Positions 44,296-52,840 of a stretch of DNA of 64,000 nucleotides are shown in pieces. How positions within the stretch are numbered: position 1 is the first letter of the stretch; each line of letters starts with the position of its first letter. Where the stretch lies: contig NZ_OY762905.1 of the NCBI RefSeq assembly GCF_963666525.1, positions 2,586,001 through 2,650,000 of the forward strand, given 5' to 3'. The notes under the pieces were generated by a model, which searched no databases, was not told the DNA's origin, and worked only from the letters and a program-made list of their open reading frames with translations. This stretch comes from an uncultured Cohaesibacter sp. Lineage in GTDB: Bacteria; Pseudomonadota; Alphaproteobacteria; Rhizobiales; Cohaesibacteraceae. The translations under genes and the position numbers were made by a program.

Positions 44296-44814
44296 CTATC
44301 GACAGGTCTTCCCCAACTCGACAGAGAGCGCATCAAACATTGCGATCTGTCCTGGCATGAGCTGGCGGTTTTCATCGCGTCCAAGATAGACCTTGAACAT
44401 GCAGTCGCCGTTGGCGTTGAAGAATTGCACGGACTTGGTCTCGCTCTTGAACAGGGGTCTTGTGACAAATGCGATCGACCGGCAATTCCCCCCTTTGATA
44501 TGGCCACCAATCGGACCGCCATGCAGATTGAAATAGCCGCGTGCAAAAGAGCCCTTCGGGATTGTTCCCCTGGCCTCCAGAATGACATCGTCGGTGTGCA
44601 CCAGAAAGGTGACATCGCCCCAGTCGGCCATGCGCAGCATGACGGTTTCGAACAAAGCGCCATCAACCATCGTGACCTGATGCTCTGGCAGGCAGGCGAC
44701 AATGTCGGCGACCGACACCGAATGGTCCCGGGCCAGATATTCTAGCACCGCGCCGGGGTCATTCTGTAAACTCCGGGCGATGGCTGATCGCTTCTCTTCT
44801 GCTATCGTCTTCAT
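44296..44814 (-). CDS. hutX: HutX/HugX-family cytosolic heme utilisation protein
   Basis: 172 residues. The HutX/HuvX family binds and carries heme in the cytoplasm and feeds it to a degrading enzyme. Matching segments: PGAVLEYLARDHSVSVADIV, VHTDDVILEARGTIPKG, YFNLHGGPIGGHIKGGNCRS and FFNANGDCMFKVYLGRDENR. Its ATG (44814, AAGGAAAAAC upstream) overlaps the stop of a 50-codon open frame. It lies downstream of the TonB receptor gene on the same strand and replaces the HmuS protein of classical hmu loci. Confidence 0.93.
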   Translation of the reverse strand: MKTIAEEKRSAIARSLQNDPGAVLEYLARDHSVSVADIVACLPEHQVTMVDGALFETVMLRMADWGDVTFLVHTDDVILEARGTIPKGSFARGYFNLHGGPIGGHIKGGNCRSIAFVTRPLFKSETKSVQFFNANGDCMFKVYLGRDENRQLMPGQIAMFDALSVELGKTCR

Positions 44815-44963
44815 GTGTTTTTCCTTGTCTTTCCGTCTGCGATGGCAGTGGATTCGAGCTGTTGCCGGATCCACTGGATGAGAAGCCGGGACATGGAGAC
44901 CTGCCAGAAGAGGTCCGCCCATGCACCGTACAGCCCTTTGCCACGCTCTCCATATGGCTTCAT
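44811..44963 (-). CDS. Putative 50-residue protein translated ahead of hutX
   Basis: A short frame beginning MKPYGERGKGLYGAWADLF and continuing WQVSMSRLLIQWIRQQLEST, with a basic end. Its TGA overlaps the hutX ATG in an ATGA junction, and the hutX ribosome site lies within its last codons, so coupling is likely. The central part is a predicted amphipathic helix with four Trp residues. No strong ribosome site precedes its own ATG. I know of no family. It lies 84 bp after the TonB-receptor stop, inside the presumed hmuR-hutX transcript. Confidence 0.5.
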   Translation of the reverse strand: MKPYGERGKGLYGAWADLFWQVSMSRLLIQWIRQQLESTAIADGKTRKNT

Positions 44964-45047
44964 ACGTCGGCGTTGAGCCGGAAGGCGCCGTCGGCCAGAG
45001 TGCCTCCAGCCCTGGCATCAAAGGCTTGCCGACATACCTTGCCTGCC

Positions 45048-47126
45048 TCATCCTCCGAAACTTTTGCTCAGCGTCAGCTTGAAGGTCCGGCCGGAAGCCT
45101 CTTCATTGGACAGGTGTTCGCGATAGCCGCGATCAAACACATTTTCCACTGCAAAGCGGGTTTCAATGCCGGCGAAGGTCCCTTCATCCGGGGTCCAGCT
45201 TGCAGAAATGCCGTGCACGCCATATCCCCCGGTTGCCGCGCCAGATGACGATACCCTCTTTTGATCTGCGGCATAAACGCTGTCCCACGCGAGTTTCAGG
45301 TCTCTCTGGGGAATCGTGAATCCTACCGAGGTTGACAGCGTGTCTGCGGCGACCGTATCCAGCGCCTCTCCCGTCGTTTCGTTTTTGCCTCTTGTTGCGG
45401 AATAGGCTGCCCGCGCAAAAAACAGATCGGAAACATAATTGGCCTCCACTTCAACCCCGTAGAGCTTCGCCTTGGAAACATTGTGATAATAGGTCGGCCC
45501 ACTCGTATTTTCCTCGATCAGATCCCGCACGTTGTTCTGGAAGGCGGTAAATTTGGCCGTCAGGCGATCTTCGCCGAAGAGGTTGCTGAAGTTGACGGCA
45601 AAGCCACCCTCGATGTTGGTGGATTTTTCCGGGTCCAGATCAAGACTTGCGGTTCTGGCCGGAATGACAACCGACCCGCGCCGGCTTTCGGCAGAGCTTG
45701 AATATAGCTCATCCAGCGTTGCAGCCCGCTCTGTATAGGCAACCGAGCCGAACACGGACAGATAGTCCGTGACCGAGACCATCGCGGCCAGTTTCGGAGA
45801 CACCGCCCCTTGTGTTTCGTCCCCCCCCGAGCTGCCCGAACCGGGTTCGTTCATGTAATAGTCATAGCGAATCCCCGGGATGACGGTCAGGCGATCGCCA
45901 AAGATCATTTCAGACTGGCTGAAGCCACTGATCTTCTGCTGTGTTCCCTCCGGATGATAGCCGATCGAGCTCGACGTTCCGCCGTAGACCATGGAGGCCG
46001 TACGTTCCTGATGGGAGTATTCGCTTCCTACGGTCAGGAAGGTCTGGAAGAAATCGCTCGTCGACAGATCCGAGGTGTTTTCAACCTTGGCACTGTAGGT
46101 CCGATAGCCATAGTCGGAATCGTTGCCGAAGGATGCCGCATAGATCTCGTCATAGTTTTCCTGCTCGACGGTGGTATCGGAGAAACCAAGATTGACTTTC
46201 ATGTCCAGCCACCTGTTGCCGTTGAACGGATTGCCATATTCAACCGCCAAAGTGGTGTCGGAAACGGTACGATCAATATCGCCCCAGTCATATCCGCTGG
46301 CGCCGGTCTGGATGAAGCGCTGGTTGTCGCCATCGGAATAGAATTGCATGCCGCTCAGGCGCACATACTGCTCCAGATTATCGCCAAACCGATATCTGGC
46401 ATTGATCAGGCCGGAGAGTGCTGCGTTCCCGGTGCCATCGATTTCATTGCCATCGCCATCCTGATAATCGGACGTTCTGCGAAACGAACCAGAAGCCAAC
46501 ACCTCGAACGCGTCGCCGATGCGCGTGGCATAGGTTCCTGTCGTGGTCACGCCGGAATTGTTGCTGCTGGCGGAAACCTTGGCCTTGGCTGCCCATGTCT
46601 GCCCTTCCTTGAGGAAGTCGGACGCATCCTTTGTGGTCATCGAAACAACACCCCCCAGCGCTCCCGCACCGTAGAGGGTGGATGAGGCCGGGCCGCGCAG
46701 CACCTCGACACTCTTGAGCAGTTCCGGGTCAAGAAAATAGGAGCCCATGCGATATTGCTCGTAGAACTTGTTGACCCCGTCGACCTGCATGATGATCTTG
46801 GATTCACCTGTGCTTTCTGCCGAACCGATACCGCGAATGTTGAAGCTCTGACCAAGCGCACTGTCCGCGCCCGTGGCCGTGACGCCAGGCACAAATTTGA
46901 ACAGGTCTCCGAGTGTATCCGGCTGAGCTTCGTCGATGTCTTCCTGATTGAGCACCGTGACCGCCTGCGGAGTATCGATCGCGACCTTTGCGGTCCCCGT
47001 GCTGACAACAATACGATCGAGAATATTCATCGACGTCAGATCGTCACTGAGATCCTCGGCCAGACTTCTTGTTACAGGTTGAAACATTGTGGACGCAGCC
47101 AACGTCACCAACAGCATTCTATTCAT
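45048..47126 (-). CDS. hmuR: TonB-dependent heme/hemoglobin outer-membrane receptor
   Basis: 692 residues. A signal peptide ends near SLAED. The plug domain (~35-155) has DRIVVSTGTAKVAIDTPQAV (TonB-box side) and FNIRGIGSAEST. The 22-strand barrel ends with the Phe-type terminus (RTFKLTLSKSFGG). The heme-receptor region homologous to FRAP...NPNL reads TERAATLDELY and LDLDPEKSTNIEGG. It is the receptor of the heme locus, divergent from hemP with a large palindrome between them. Confidence 0.92.
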   Translation of the reverse strand: MNRMLLVTLAASTMFQPVTRSLAEDLSDDLTSMNILDRIVVSTGTAKVAIDTPQAVTVLNQEDIDEAQPDTLGDLFKFVPGVTATGADSALGQSFNIRGIGSAESTGESKIIMQVDGVNKFYEQYRMGSYFLDPELLKSVEVLRGPASSTLYGAGALGGVVSMTTKDASDFLKEGQTWAAKAKVSASSNNSGVTTTGTYATRIGDAFEVLASGSFRRTSDYQDGDGNEIDGTGNAALSGLINARYRFGDNLEQYVRLSGMQFYSDGDNQRFIQTGASGYDWGDIDRTVSDTTLAVEYGNPFNGNRWLDMKVNLGFSDTTVEQENYDEIYAASFGNDSDYGYRTYSAKVENTSDLSTSDFFQTFLTVGSEYSHQERTASMVYGGTSSSIGYHPEGTQQKISGFSQSEMIFGDRLTVIPGIRYDYYMNEPGSGSSGGDETQGAVSPKLAAMVSVTDYLSVFGSVAYTERAATLDELYSSSAESRRGSVVIPARTASLDLDPEKSTNIEGGFAVNFSNLFGEDRLTAKFTAFQNNVRDLIEENTSGPTYYHNVSKAKLYGVEVEANYVSDLFFARAAYSATRGKNETTGEALDTVAADTLSTSVGFTIPQRDLKLAWDSVYAADQKRVSSSGAATGGYGVHGISASWTPDEGTFAGIETRFAVENVFDRGYREHLSNEEASGRTFKLTLSKSFGG

Positions 47127-47258
47127 TTTTGCCTCATCGATTTTTCTGATTATTGGCTGGCTGCTGCACCGGATGGCATAGACTGGCTGGCTGTTTTTTC
47201 TTCACATCAGGGTTCAAAACCGCTGCTTTTGCCAAGAAAGCTGTTGTGTTTCCTATCT

Positions 47259-47310
47259 AATGTTGAGTATATGAGTCAAGAATTAATTGATGATTTTTAT
47301 ACTCAACATT
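47259..47310. promoter_or_regulatory. Palindromic element in the hmuR/hemP divergent promoter
   Basis: Perfect 13-bp inverted repeat: AATGTTGAGTATA (47259-47271) and TATACTCAACATT (47298-47310) around 26 AT-rich bases. The right half (about 35 bp) is closely repeated at the second heme promoter (50615-50659). An iron-responsive operator is the obvious inference, but I cannot match it with certainty to a known Irr, RirA or Fur box. Confidence 0.6.
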
Positions 47311-47374
47311 AAAAATTGCAATTTCATCGTGCAATCTCGCATAATTGAAAAACAAATCGGAACCAGGAACAAAG

Positions 47375-47569
47375 ATGGCCAGCAGCAACACCCCTGACCC
47401 GATCACGACCATGGATCCTTGCGAGGGGGTATCCCCGGCTCTGCGCCATCTGCCTCTTGTCGAGTCCACCGACCTGTTTGGTGACAAGCGCGAAGTGCAG
47501 ATTTCCCATCGGGGCGAGATTTACCGCCTGCGCATTACGGCCCAGCAGAAACTGATCCTGACAAAATAG
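47375..47569 (+). CDS. hemP: Hemin uptake protein HemP
   Basis: 64 residues. The conserved HemP core is STDLFGDKREVQISHRGEIY followed by RLRITAQQKLILTK. In rhizobial relatives HemP/HmuP is a small regulator or co-activator of heme-receptor expression. ATG 47375 with AGGAACAAAG is preferred; an in-frame ATG ten codons earlier is weaker. Divergent from hmuR and convergent with hmuV. Confidence 0.92.
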   Translation: MASSNTPDPITTMDPCEGVSPALRHLPLVESTDLFGDKREVQISHRGEIYRLRITAQQKLILTK

Positions 47570-47608
47570 CCCACCTCCCGGCGGCAGTGGCTGGCCCGGC
47601 CGCCTCGT

Positions 47609-48463
47609 TTATGGCTGCGGCCTGTCGAGCGACTGCGGCAGGATATAGGTCGAAGGCCTCAGGGGCCGGGCGTTGACCCGGATCGGGATGTCGAAGACAT
47701 CTTCCATCAGACCATCCGTCAGCGTTCTGTGAGGAGGCCCGTCTGCAATGATGCTCCCCTGCTTGAAGACCAGCAGGCGGTGAGCGAACATTGCAGCGAT
47801 GTTCAGATCATGCAGCACCGCGATGCAGCCGCCCCCGGCGTCAGCGTAACGGCGCGCCTGCTCCATGATGTCGACCTGATGGCGAATGTCGAGATTTGAT
47901 ATCGGCTCATCAAGGAACAGGAAATTGGCTCCCTCCGCGCCTGTGGGCTCCCAAACCTGCGCCAGAGTGCGGGCAAGCTGCACTCGCTGTTGCTCGCCGC
48001 CAGACAGATCTTGATACGCGCTTCCTGCATGATGTCCCATGTCGACCTTTTCCAGAGCATCAAAGGCCCGTCGTGCCACTGCATCAGGCCCCTTGGCACT
48101 GACCTCGGCCCCCAGTCGCACCACTTCCAGCACGGTGAATGGAAAGGACAGATGGCTTGATTGCGCCATGACCGCCCGCCGTGGCGCCATCTGCGACGCC
48201 TTCAGGGACGAAAGCGGCTTTCCTTCAAAGGTAACCGTCCCGGCAGAAGGGCGATGGTCTCCTGCCAGCAGCTTGAGGAAGGTCGATTTGCCAGCGCCGT
48301 TCGGCCCGATGATCACCGTCAATTCTGCGGCTGGAAGCGATAGGGAAAGCGAGTGCAGCACCGAGCGCTTGCCCAGCATCAGCGAAGCGGACTGGACGCA
48401 AAAAGCCGACGATGTCTGCTGAGGACTGGCCGAAAGGTTGGCGGCAGTAATGGGATCGGTCAT
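47609..48463 (-). CDS. hmuV: Heme ABC transporter ATP-binding protein HmuV
   Basis: 284 residues. Walker A GPNGAGKST, signature LSGGEQQRVQLARTLAQ, Walker B FLFLDEPISNLD and switch His in VLHDLNIAA. A 30-residue N-terminal extension precedes the cassette. It energises HmuU and overlaps the hmuU stop by four bases (ATGA). Confidence 0.95.
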   Translation of the reverse strand: MTDPITAANLSASPQQTSSAFCVQSASLMLGKRSVLHSLSLSLPAAELTVIIGPNGAGKSTFLKLLAGDHRPSAGTVTFEGKPLSSLKASQMAPRRAVMAQSSHLSFPFTVLEVVRLGAEVSAKGPDAVARRAFDALEKVDMGHHAGSAYQDLSGGEQQRVQLARTLAQVWEPTGAEGANFLFLDEPISNLDIRHQVDIMEQARRYADAGGGCIAVLHDLNIAAMFAHRLLVFKQGSIIADGPPHRTLTDGLMEDVFDIPIRVNARPLRPSTYILPQSLDRPQP

Positions 48464-49560
48464 AGTGATAGTGCCCTTCTCTTTCTAAGCATCAGCCACA
48501 GGAAGAATGGTCCGCCAATGGCCGACATGACGATGCCGATGGGCATCTCGGCAGGGGCATCGATTGTTCGGGCGAGAATGTCCGTCAGCATCAGAAGGAT
48601 GGCGCCAAGCACGGCGGAAGCGGGCAGCAGGAAGCGATGATCCGGCCCAATAATCAGACGCAGCAGATGTGGCACGATGATGCCGACAAAACCGATGATG
48701 CCCGAAACGGACACTGCCGCCCCGACAGACAAGGCGATGAACAGCACCAGCCGACTTTTGAGTGCTTGCACATCAACCCCCATATGCAGAGCCTGATGAT
48801 CTCCCAGCAGCAGCGCATTCAGTCCTCTTGCGTGGACCATCATGACAACAAGCGAAACGAGCATGAATGGCCCGGACAGTGCCACCTTGGACCATGTAGC
48901 GCCACCAAGTCCGCCCATGGTCCAGAATGTGAGATCGCGCAATTGCTGATCATCTGCCATGTAGACAAGAAATCCAACTCCAGCCCCGGCAATCGCGGCC
49001 AGAGCGATCCCGGCGAGCAACATGGTGGCGACCGAAGTCTGCCCGTCCCGAGTACCGATTGCAAACAGAAGGAGCGTGGTTGCCAGACCGCCGACGAAGG
49101 CGGAGGCCGGTAACAGATAGTCCCCCAGAATAGCGGCAAGGGGAGCCAAAACCGTCCCGCCAAGCACAATGGAAAGAACGGCACCGAACGCCGCACCTCC
49201 GGAAATGCCAATGACGCCCGGATCGGCCAGCGGATTGCGGAATAGCCCCTGCAAACAGGCGCCTGCCACGGCAAGTGACGCCCCGACAAGGCCACCCATC
49301 ACCATGCGCGGCAACCGGATGCGAAACAGGATGATACTGTCGCCTGTCGACAGGCCCGCCGGTTGGCCACTGACCAGACCGAGGAACCACTGCCCCAAAG
49401 TCCCGAGCGAAACGGCGCTCGCTCCGATGCTGACGGAAGCGACAACGGTTCCTGCCAGCAGAAGCGCCAGAAGGCACAGCGCCTCCCGTCCCATATGCGA
49501 ACGGTCACCCTGAAACGGGGCTTTTCGAAACACCCCTCTGCTCAAGTCGGGCTGGAACAT
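48460..49560 (-). CDS. hmuU: Heme ABC transporter permease HmuU (FecCD family)
   Basis: 366 residues with about ten transmembrane helices. FecCD signatures: LRLPRMVMGGLVGASLAVAG-like segment (read as RIRLPRMVMGGLVGASLAVA), CLQGLFRNPLADPGVIGISG, and near the end GIIGFVGIIVPHLLR. It imports heme from HmuT into the cytoplasm. It lies ten bases after the hmuT stop. Confidence 0.95.
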   Translation of the reverse strand: MFQPDLSRGVFRKAPFQGDRSHMGREALCLLALLLAGTVVASVSIGASAVSLGTLGQWFLGLVSGQPAGLSTGDSIILFRIRLPRMVMGGLVGASLAVAGACLQGLFRNPLADPGVIGISGGAAFGAVLSIVLGGTVLAPLAAILGDYLLPASAFVGGLATTLLLFAIGTRDGQTSVATMLLAGIALAAIAGAGVGFLVYMADDQQLRDLTFWTMGGLGGATWSKVALSGPFMLVSLVVMMVHARGLNALLLGDHQALHMGVDVQALKSRLVLFIALSVGAAVSVSGIIGFVGIIVPHLLRLIIGPDHRFLLPASAVLGAILLMLTDILARTIDAPAEMPIGIVMSAIGGPFFLWLMLRKRRALSL

Positions 49561-49569
49561 GAGCCGACT

Positions 49570-50565
49570 CTACTGCTTGTCAGCAAGAGGGGGCGTGGAG
49601 CCCGGGGCAGCCTTGTTCGCCAGCAAGGGATCGGCTTCGTCAAAACTGCCCGGATAGAGTGCCTCGACCAGTTCGGCCAGTGCATGGGGGGTGCGAGGGC
49701 CAAAGCCAAGCAGATACATGCCAGGCATGACGATCAGGGCTTTGTGGTGCGCCGCATTGGTCCGGGACAGGGCGGGCTGGGAGTAGATTTCGTCGGCATC
49801 TGGCGTAGCCATCCCGGTCCCGCTCATCATCAGGATGACATCCGGGTTGGCTTTGACAATAGCCTCATTGCTCATCGGTTTGAAGCCGGTCAGCCCTTCG
49901 GCGGCATTGTCAGCGCCGGCAAGGCGGATCACTGCATCGGCCTGCGTCTGTGCGCCGCCAACCAGCAGACGCCCCCCTTTGATGGACATCAGAAACAGGA
50001 TCTTCTTGCGCTCGCCCTTGATGGTGCTGACCGTTGCCGCAATTCTGTCCATCTCGCTCGCGACGGTTTGTGCGAGAGTGGCTGCCGCTTCTGTTGCGCC
50101 AAGCGCTTTGCCGACCACTTTGATCTTGTCGAGAATGCCTTCCTTGCTATCCCGTTCGGCAACTGAGACCATTGGCACCCCGGCGGCCTTGAGCAGATCA
50201 AGCGCTTCGGGGGGGCCCGCTCCCTCAATCATCAAAATCAGGCCCGGATCGGTGGCCAAAACACCTTCCGCTGACAAGGCGCGCATATATCCGACATTGG
50301 GTTTGTCGACCAGTGCCTCGGGCGGGTAGACCGAGGTTGTGTCTATCGCCACCAGAGCATCCTGTCCGCCCAGCGCATAGATGATTTCGGTCAACGCGCC
50401 TCCGATCGAGACAATGCGGTCCGTTTTGTGAACGGTAGCCTCTTCTCCCGCAGCAGCGGCCTGCGCTGGGGCCAGTGCCGGTTGCGCAACGCACAACGCC
50501 GTCGCCAAAGCAAGCAAACGAATGGAAGACGCACTGAGGAAGATGGGGCGGGACAAGAAACGCAT
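49570..50565 (-). CDS. hmuT: Periplasmic heme-binding protein HmuT
   Basis: 331 residues. The signal peptide ends around QAAAAGEE. Class III binding-protein features: RIVSIGGALTEIIYALGGQD, AIDTTSVYPPEAL, NVGYMRALSAEGVLATDPGL and a C-terminal PGMYLLGFGPRTPHAL. ATG 50565 (AAGGATAATCACC) gives a normal leader; the frame to 50631 overlaps the regulatory palindrome. First gene of the hmuTUV operon. Confidence 0.94.
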   Translation of the reverse strand: MRFLSRPIFLSASSIRLLALATALCVAQPALAPAQAAAAGEEATVHKTDRIVSIGGALTEIIYALGGQDALVAIDTTSVYPPEALVDKPNVGYMRALSAEGVLATDPGLILMIEGAGPPEALDLLKAAGVPMVSVAERDSKEGILDKIKVVGKALGATEAAATLAQTVASEMDRIAATVSTIKGERKKILFLMSIKGGRLLVGGAQTQADAVIRLAGADNAAEGLTGFKPMSNEAIVKANPDVILMMSGTGMATPDADEIYSQPALSRTNAAHHKALIVMPGMYLLGFGPRTPHALAELVEALYPGSFDEADPLLANKAAPGSTPPLADKQ

Positions 50566-50614
50566 GGTGATTATCCTTGGCAAGAAGAACGTGATTGAGA
50601 GGAGGAATATCAAT

Positions 50615-50659
50615 ATGAGTAAAATATTCAAGTTTTAATTCTTGATTTTTATACTCAAC
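50615..50659. promoter_or_regulatory. Second copy of the heme-locus palindromic element
   Basis: Between hmuT and the monooxygenase gene. It shares the 16 bases GATTTTTATACTCAAC with the 47259-47310 element and has the same order of parts. TGAGTA (50616-50621) mirrors TACTCA, and TCAAG (50628-50632) mirrors CTTGA (50641-50645). It is less perfect than the first copy. Confidence 0.55.
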
Positions 50660-50750
50660 TTATTGTACGAACCAGTTCCATCGCGGGCAGCGAGGTCATC
50701 GGTGTCCAGTAACAAATTGTTCTAATTGCATTATTTTGAAAGGTGCGACG

Positions 50751-51077
50751 ATGTTTATCGCCATGAATCACTTTCTCGTAAAAGCTGGGTATGAAGAAGT
50801 TTTTGAAGGGATCTGGCGCGATCGCGACAGCAAGCTGCATGAATTTGACGGCTTTGTCAGCTTTGAAATGCTCAAGGGAAATGAGGACGAAGACGGGTAT
50901 GTGCTCTACGCCTCCCAGGCCGTCTGGGCGGATCAGGCGGCCTTCAAGGGATGGCTGGATTCAAGGGATTTCAAGGACTCTCACGGCCGCCCGAAGCCCA
51001 GGGTGGAATATAAGGGACACCCGCAATTTATCGGGTTTGAAACGCTGAATGATCTGGCCATTAACAGGGCGGTATAG
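50751..51077 (+). CDS. Heme-degrading monooxygenase, HmuQ/HmuD (ABM) type
   Basis: 108 residues, antibiotic-biosynthesis-monooxygenase fold. The start MFIAMNHFLVKAGYEEVFEG, then FDGFVSFEMLKG, YVLYASQAVWADQAAFKGWL and GHPQFIGFETL, closely follow rhizobial HmuQ/HmuD, which cleave heme to a biliverdin-type product and release iron. ATG 50751 has AAAGGTG upstream; the TTG five codons earlier is not needed. It completes the route from outer membrane to iron release and shares a divergent promoter with hmuT. Confidence 0.88.
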   Translation: MFIAMNHFLVKAGYEEVFEGIWRDRDSKLHEFDGFVSFEMLKGNEDEDGYVLYASQAVWADQAAFKGWLDSRDFKDSHGRPKPRVEYKGHPQFIGFETLNDLAINRAV

Positions 51078-52161
51078 AGCTGTTCACCAGCGTTGCAACG
51101 TCGTCTGACCAACGACGCTTGCGGCCATTCCTTTCGGGCATTCCAAGACAAGGAGCGCTGACTTTCCGGATGGAAGAGAGAAGTCAGCCACAGCCAACTC
51201 TGCCGGAAGCGCCATCTTTGTGGTATAGACCCGCAAAAACGGGCAAAACCTTGAGCGTCAGCCGTGAGGTGTGAGCTTACAGCGTTCAGTGCAGATGAAC
51301 TGCGCTTGGCCGTTGATTGCTCGAACCTGGCCTCCGGCTTTATGGATCCAATGCTCCTTGTCCGTGGATTCGTTTCATCTGTCTGCGGCCGGGCGCTTCG
51401 GGGCTTTTCCGGCGCAACCAGCCTTCCTGCAAATCTGTCAAGGCCGGATGCATCGCCTTGTGCCTGCGTTCGGCTAAATCCCTGGCTCTTCGGGATATTG
51501 TTCGACAGATCAAGCGGTTGACCATCCTGCCCAGCGACGGGGAAGCTGGTGAGACTCACCACCCTGTTCTCCGCACCTTCCTGCTACCATGAGCGGGGGT
51601 GCTGCCAAGAGTCTGCAATCTGAAGTGTTGGGCTGCTTGCGAAGGAAAACGGCTTTCCGTTCTCCGGCGCATAAACTTGTATGGGCATCAATGGCCTTGC
51701 AGCGCCTGGGATATTATCTCTATCCTCATGTAATAAAATGGTTATTCAATTTGTGTAGCGAGTCGTCACGAAGCGGTTGTTTGGCAAATTCGCTGTAGTT
51801 TGTTTGGAAAACAATGTTTCAATTGCGCTTTACAGGTTTGTATGCGTAAATTTTAAGCAGGGCTAATTTTAAGGCATTTTCACCCATGTGGGCGAGCGGG
51901 AAGGGTGCCTGTAGAGTTAGAGGTTGAATTTTGTTGTTGCAAATTGTTCTTAATTGAGTTCGAAGCAGAGGGCGTGCCCTTGATCATACGGTTCGCAAAC
52001 CGATTGGCACTTTTCATTTTGGAATAGAACCGATCAAGCATTTGCAACAGTTTTCAGATTATTCCGTTACCCCCGTGACGGAGCGTCATACCGGCCGCAC
52101 TTGGCCACCAACGATCAGAGCCAGAAGGTGTCAAACCTCAGGACCATATTTGGAGAGACCG
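51078..52161. other. 1.1-kb interval without a supported gene
   Basis: Several frames of 60-190 codons cross 51080-51800 on both strands, but none has a ribosome site, a recognisable domain or sensible composition. A minus-strand stretch near 51095-51150 reads MPERNGRKRRWSDD, vaguely like the start of IS66/IS3-type OrfA proteins. That is too little to call an insertion-sequence relic. From about 51700 the DNA is AT-rich and probably holds the promoter of the operon starting at 52162. Confidence 0.5.
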
Positions 52162-52674
52162 ATGACAGAAGAGACCAAAACCCCGGAAATCACCCTTGAA
52201 CAGCTTTCTGGCGCCTACGCGATGCGTGCCAAATTCTACATGTTCATGTTTGATATTCTGGTCGAGAATTTTGGCAATGACAAAGCCGTCGAGCTGATGA
52301 GCGCGGCGACCTATCGCCTTGGCGAAGAGATGGGCGAAAAGCTTCAGGCTCATGGCCCTGCAAACATTGAGGGGCTGACCGAACAGTTCCTGCAGGGCAT
52401 CCCATGCCGCGACCACCTGTTTGGCCCGGAACTGCGCAAATGCGACCATGAAGGCATGGAAATCAAATTCCACAAATGCCCGCTGAAGGACAACTGGGTT
52501 GCTGCTGGCCGCAAGGGCGAAGCACTCGAACTGCTGTGCAAGGCAGCAGGTGCCATTGACGCAGGCATGTTCACCAAGGCCGGCTTCACCTTCGAAGGCG
52601 AAACCTGGAAGATCGGCGACACCGGTTGCTGCCGCCTGATCGTGAAACCTGGTTCTGAAGCCGAAGCTGTTTGA
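52162..52674 (+). CDS. L-2-amino-thiazoline-4-carboxylate hydrolase family protein (first copy)
   Basis: 170 residues. The family is named for an enzyme that opens 2-amino-thiazoline-4-carboxylate on the way to L-cysteine, but most members are uncharacterised. Seen here: AYAMRAKFYMFMFDILVENF, CRDHLFGPELRKCDHEGMEI, a Cys-rich pattern (CPLKDNW, LLCKAAGAIDAGMF, GDTGCCRLIV). TTGGAGAGACCG precedes the ATG; the frame upstream lacks family similarity. It leads the branched-chain-type ABC operon; a second, divergent family member closes the region at 58886. Confidence 0.8.
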   Translation: MTEETKTPEITLEQLSGAYAMRAKFYMFMFDILVENFGNDKAVELMSAATYRLGEEMGEKLQAHGPANIEGLTEQFLQGIPCRDHLFGPELRKCDHEGMEIKFHKCPLKDNWVAAGRKGEALELLCKAAGAIDAGMFTKAGFTFEGETWKIGDTGCCRLIVKPGSEAEAV

Positions 52675-52701
52675 AGAAGATCTTTTTATAATACAGACAG
52701 A

Positions 52702-52799
52702 TCCGGCAAACCGGACGTCGAAATGCAGGATCCGGAATACCGGACTTGAAACAGACCCGTTAAAACGGGCGTCACCTCCCTCGGCCTGACTTTTCAGGC
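52702..52799 (+). repeat. Array of four regularly spaced short hairpins
   Basis: Four stem-loops with four-base loops in 98 bp: TCCGG-CAAA-CCGGA (52702-52715), TCCGG-AATA-CCGGA (52731-52744), CCCGT-TAAA-ACGGG (52756-52769) and GCCTGA-CTTT-TCAGGC (52784-52799). Their starts are 25-29 bp apart. They fill the space between the hydrolase stop and the livK-type start. A role in mRNA stability or processing is likely; none has a T-run except a TTTT within the last. Confidence 0.7.
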
Positions 52800-52840
52800 G
52801 CTTAGTACACCGATTACCAACCCATTGGGGAACACTCGCT

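Noticed and set aside
51078-51800. Decayed insertion sequence or small genes in the 1.1-kb gap
   Set aside because: Only a vague OrfA-like stretch (MPERNGRKRRWSDD); no inverted repeats, no transposase domain and no ribosome sites.
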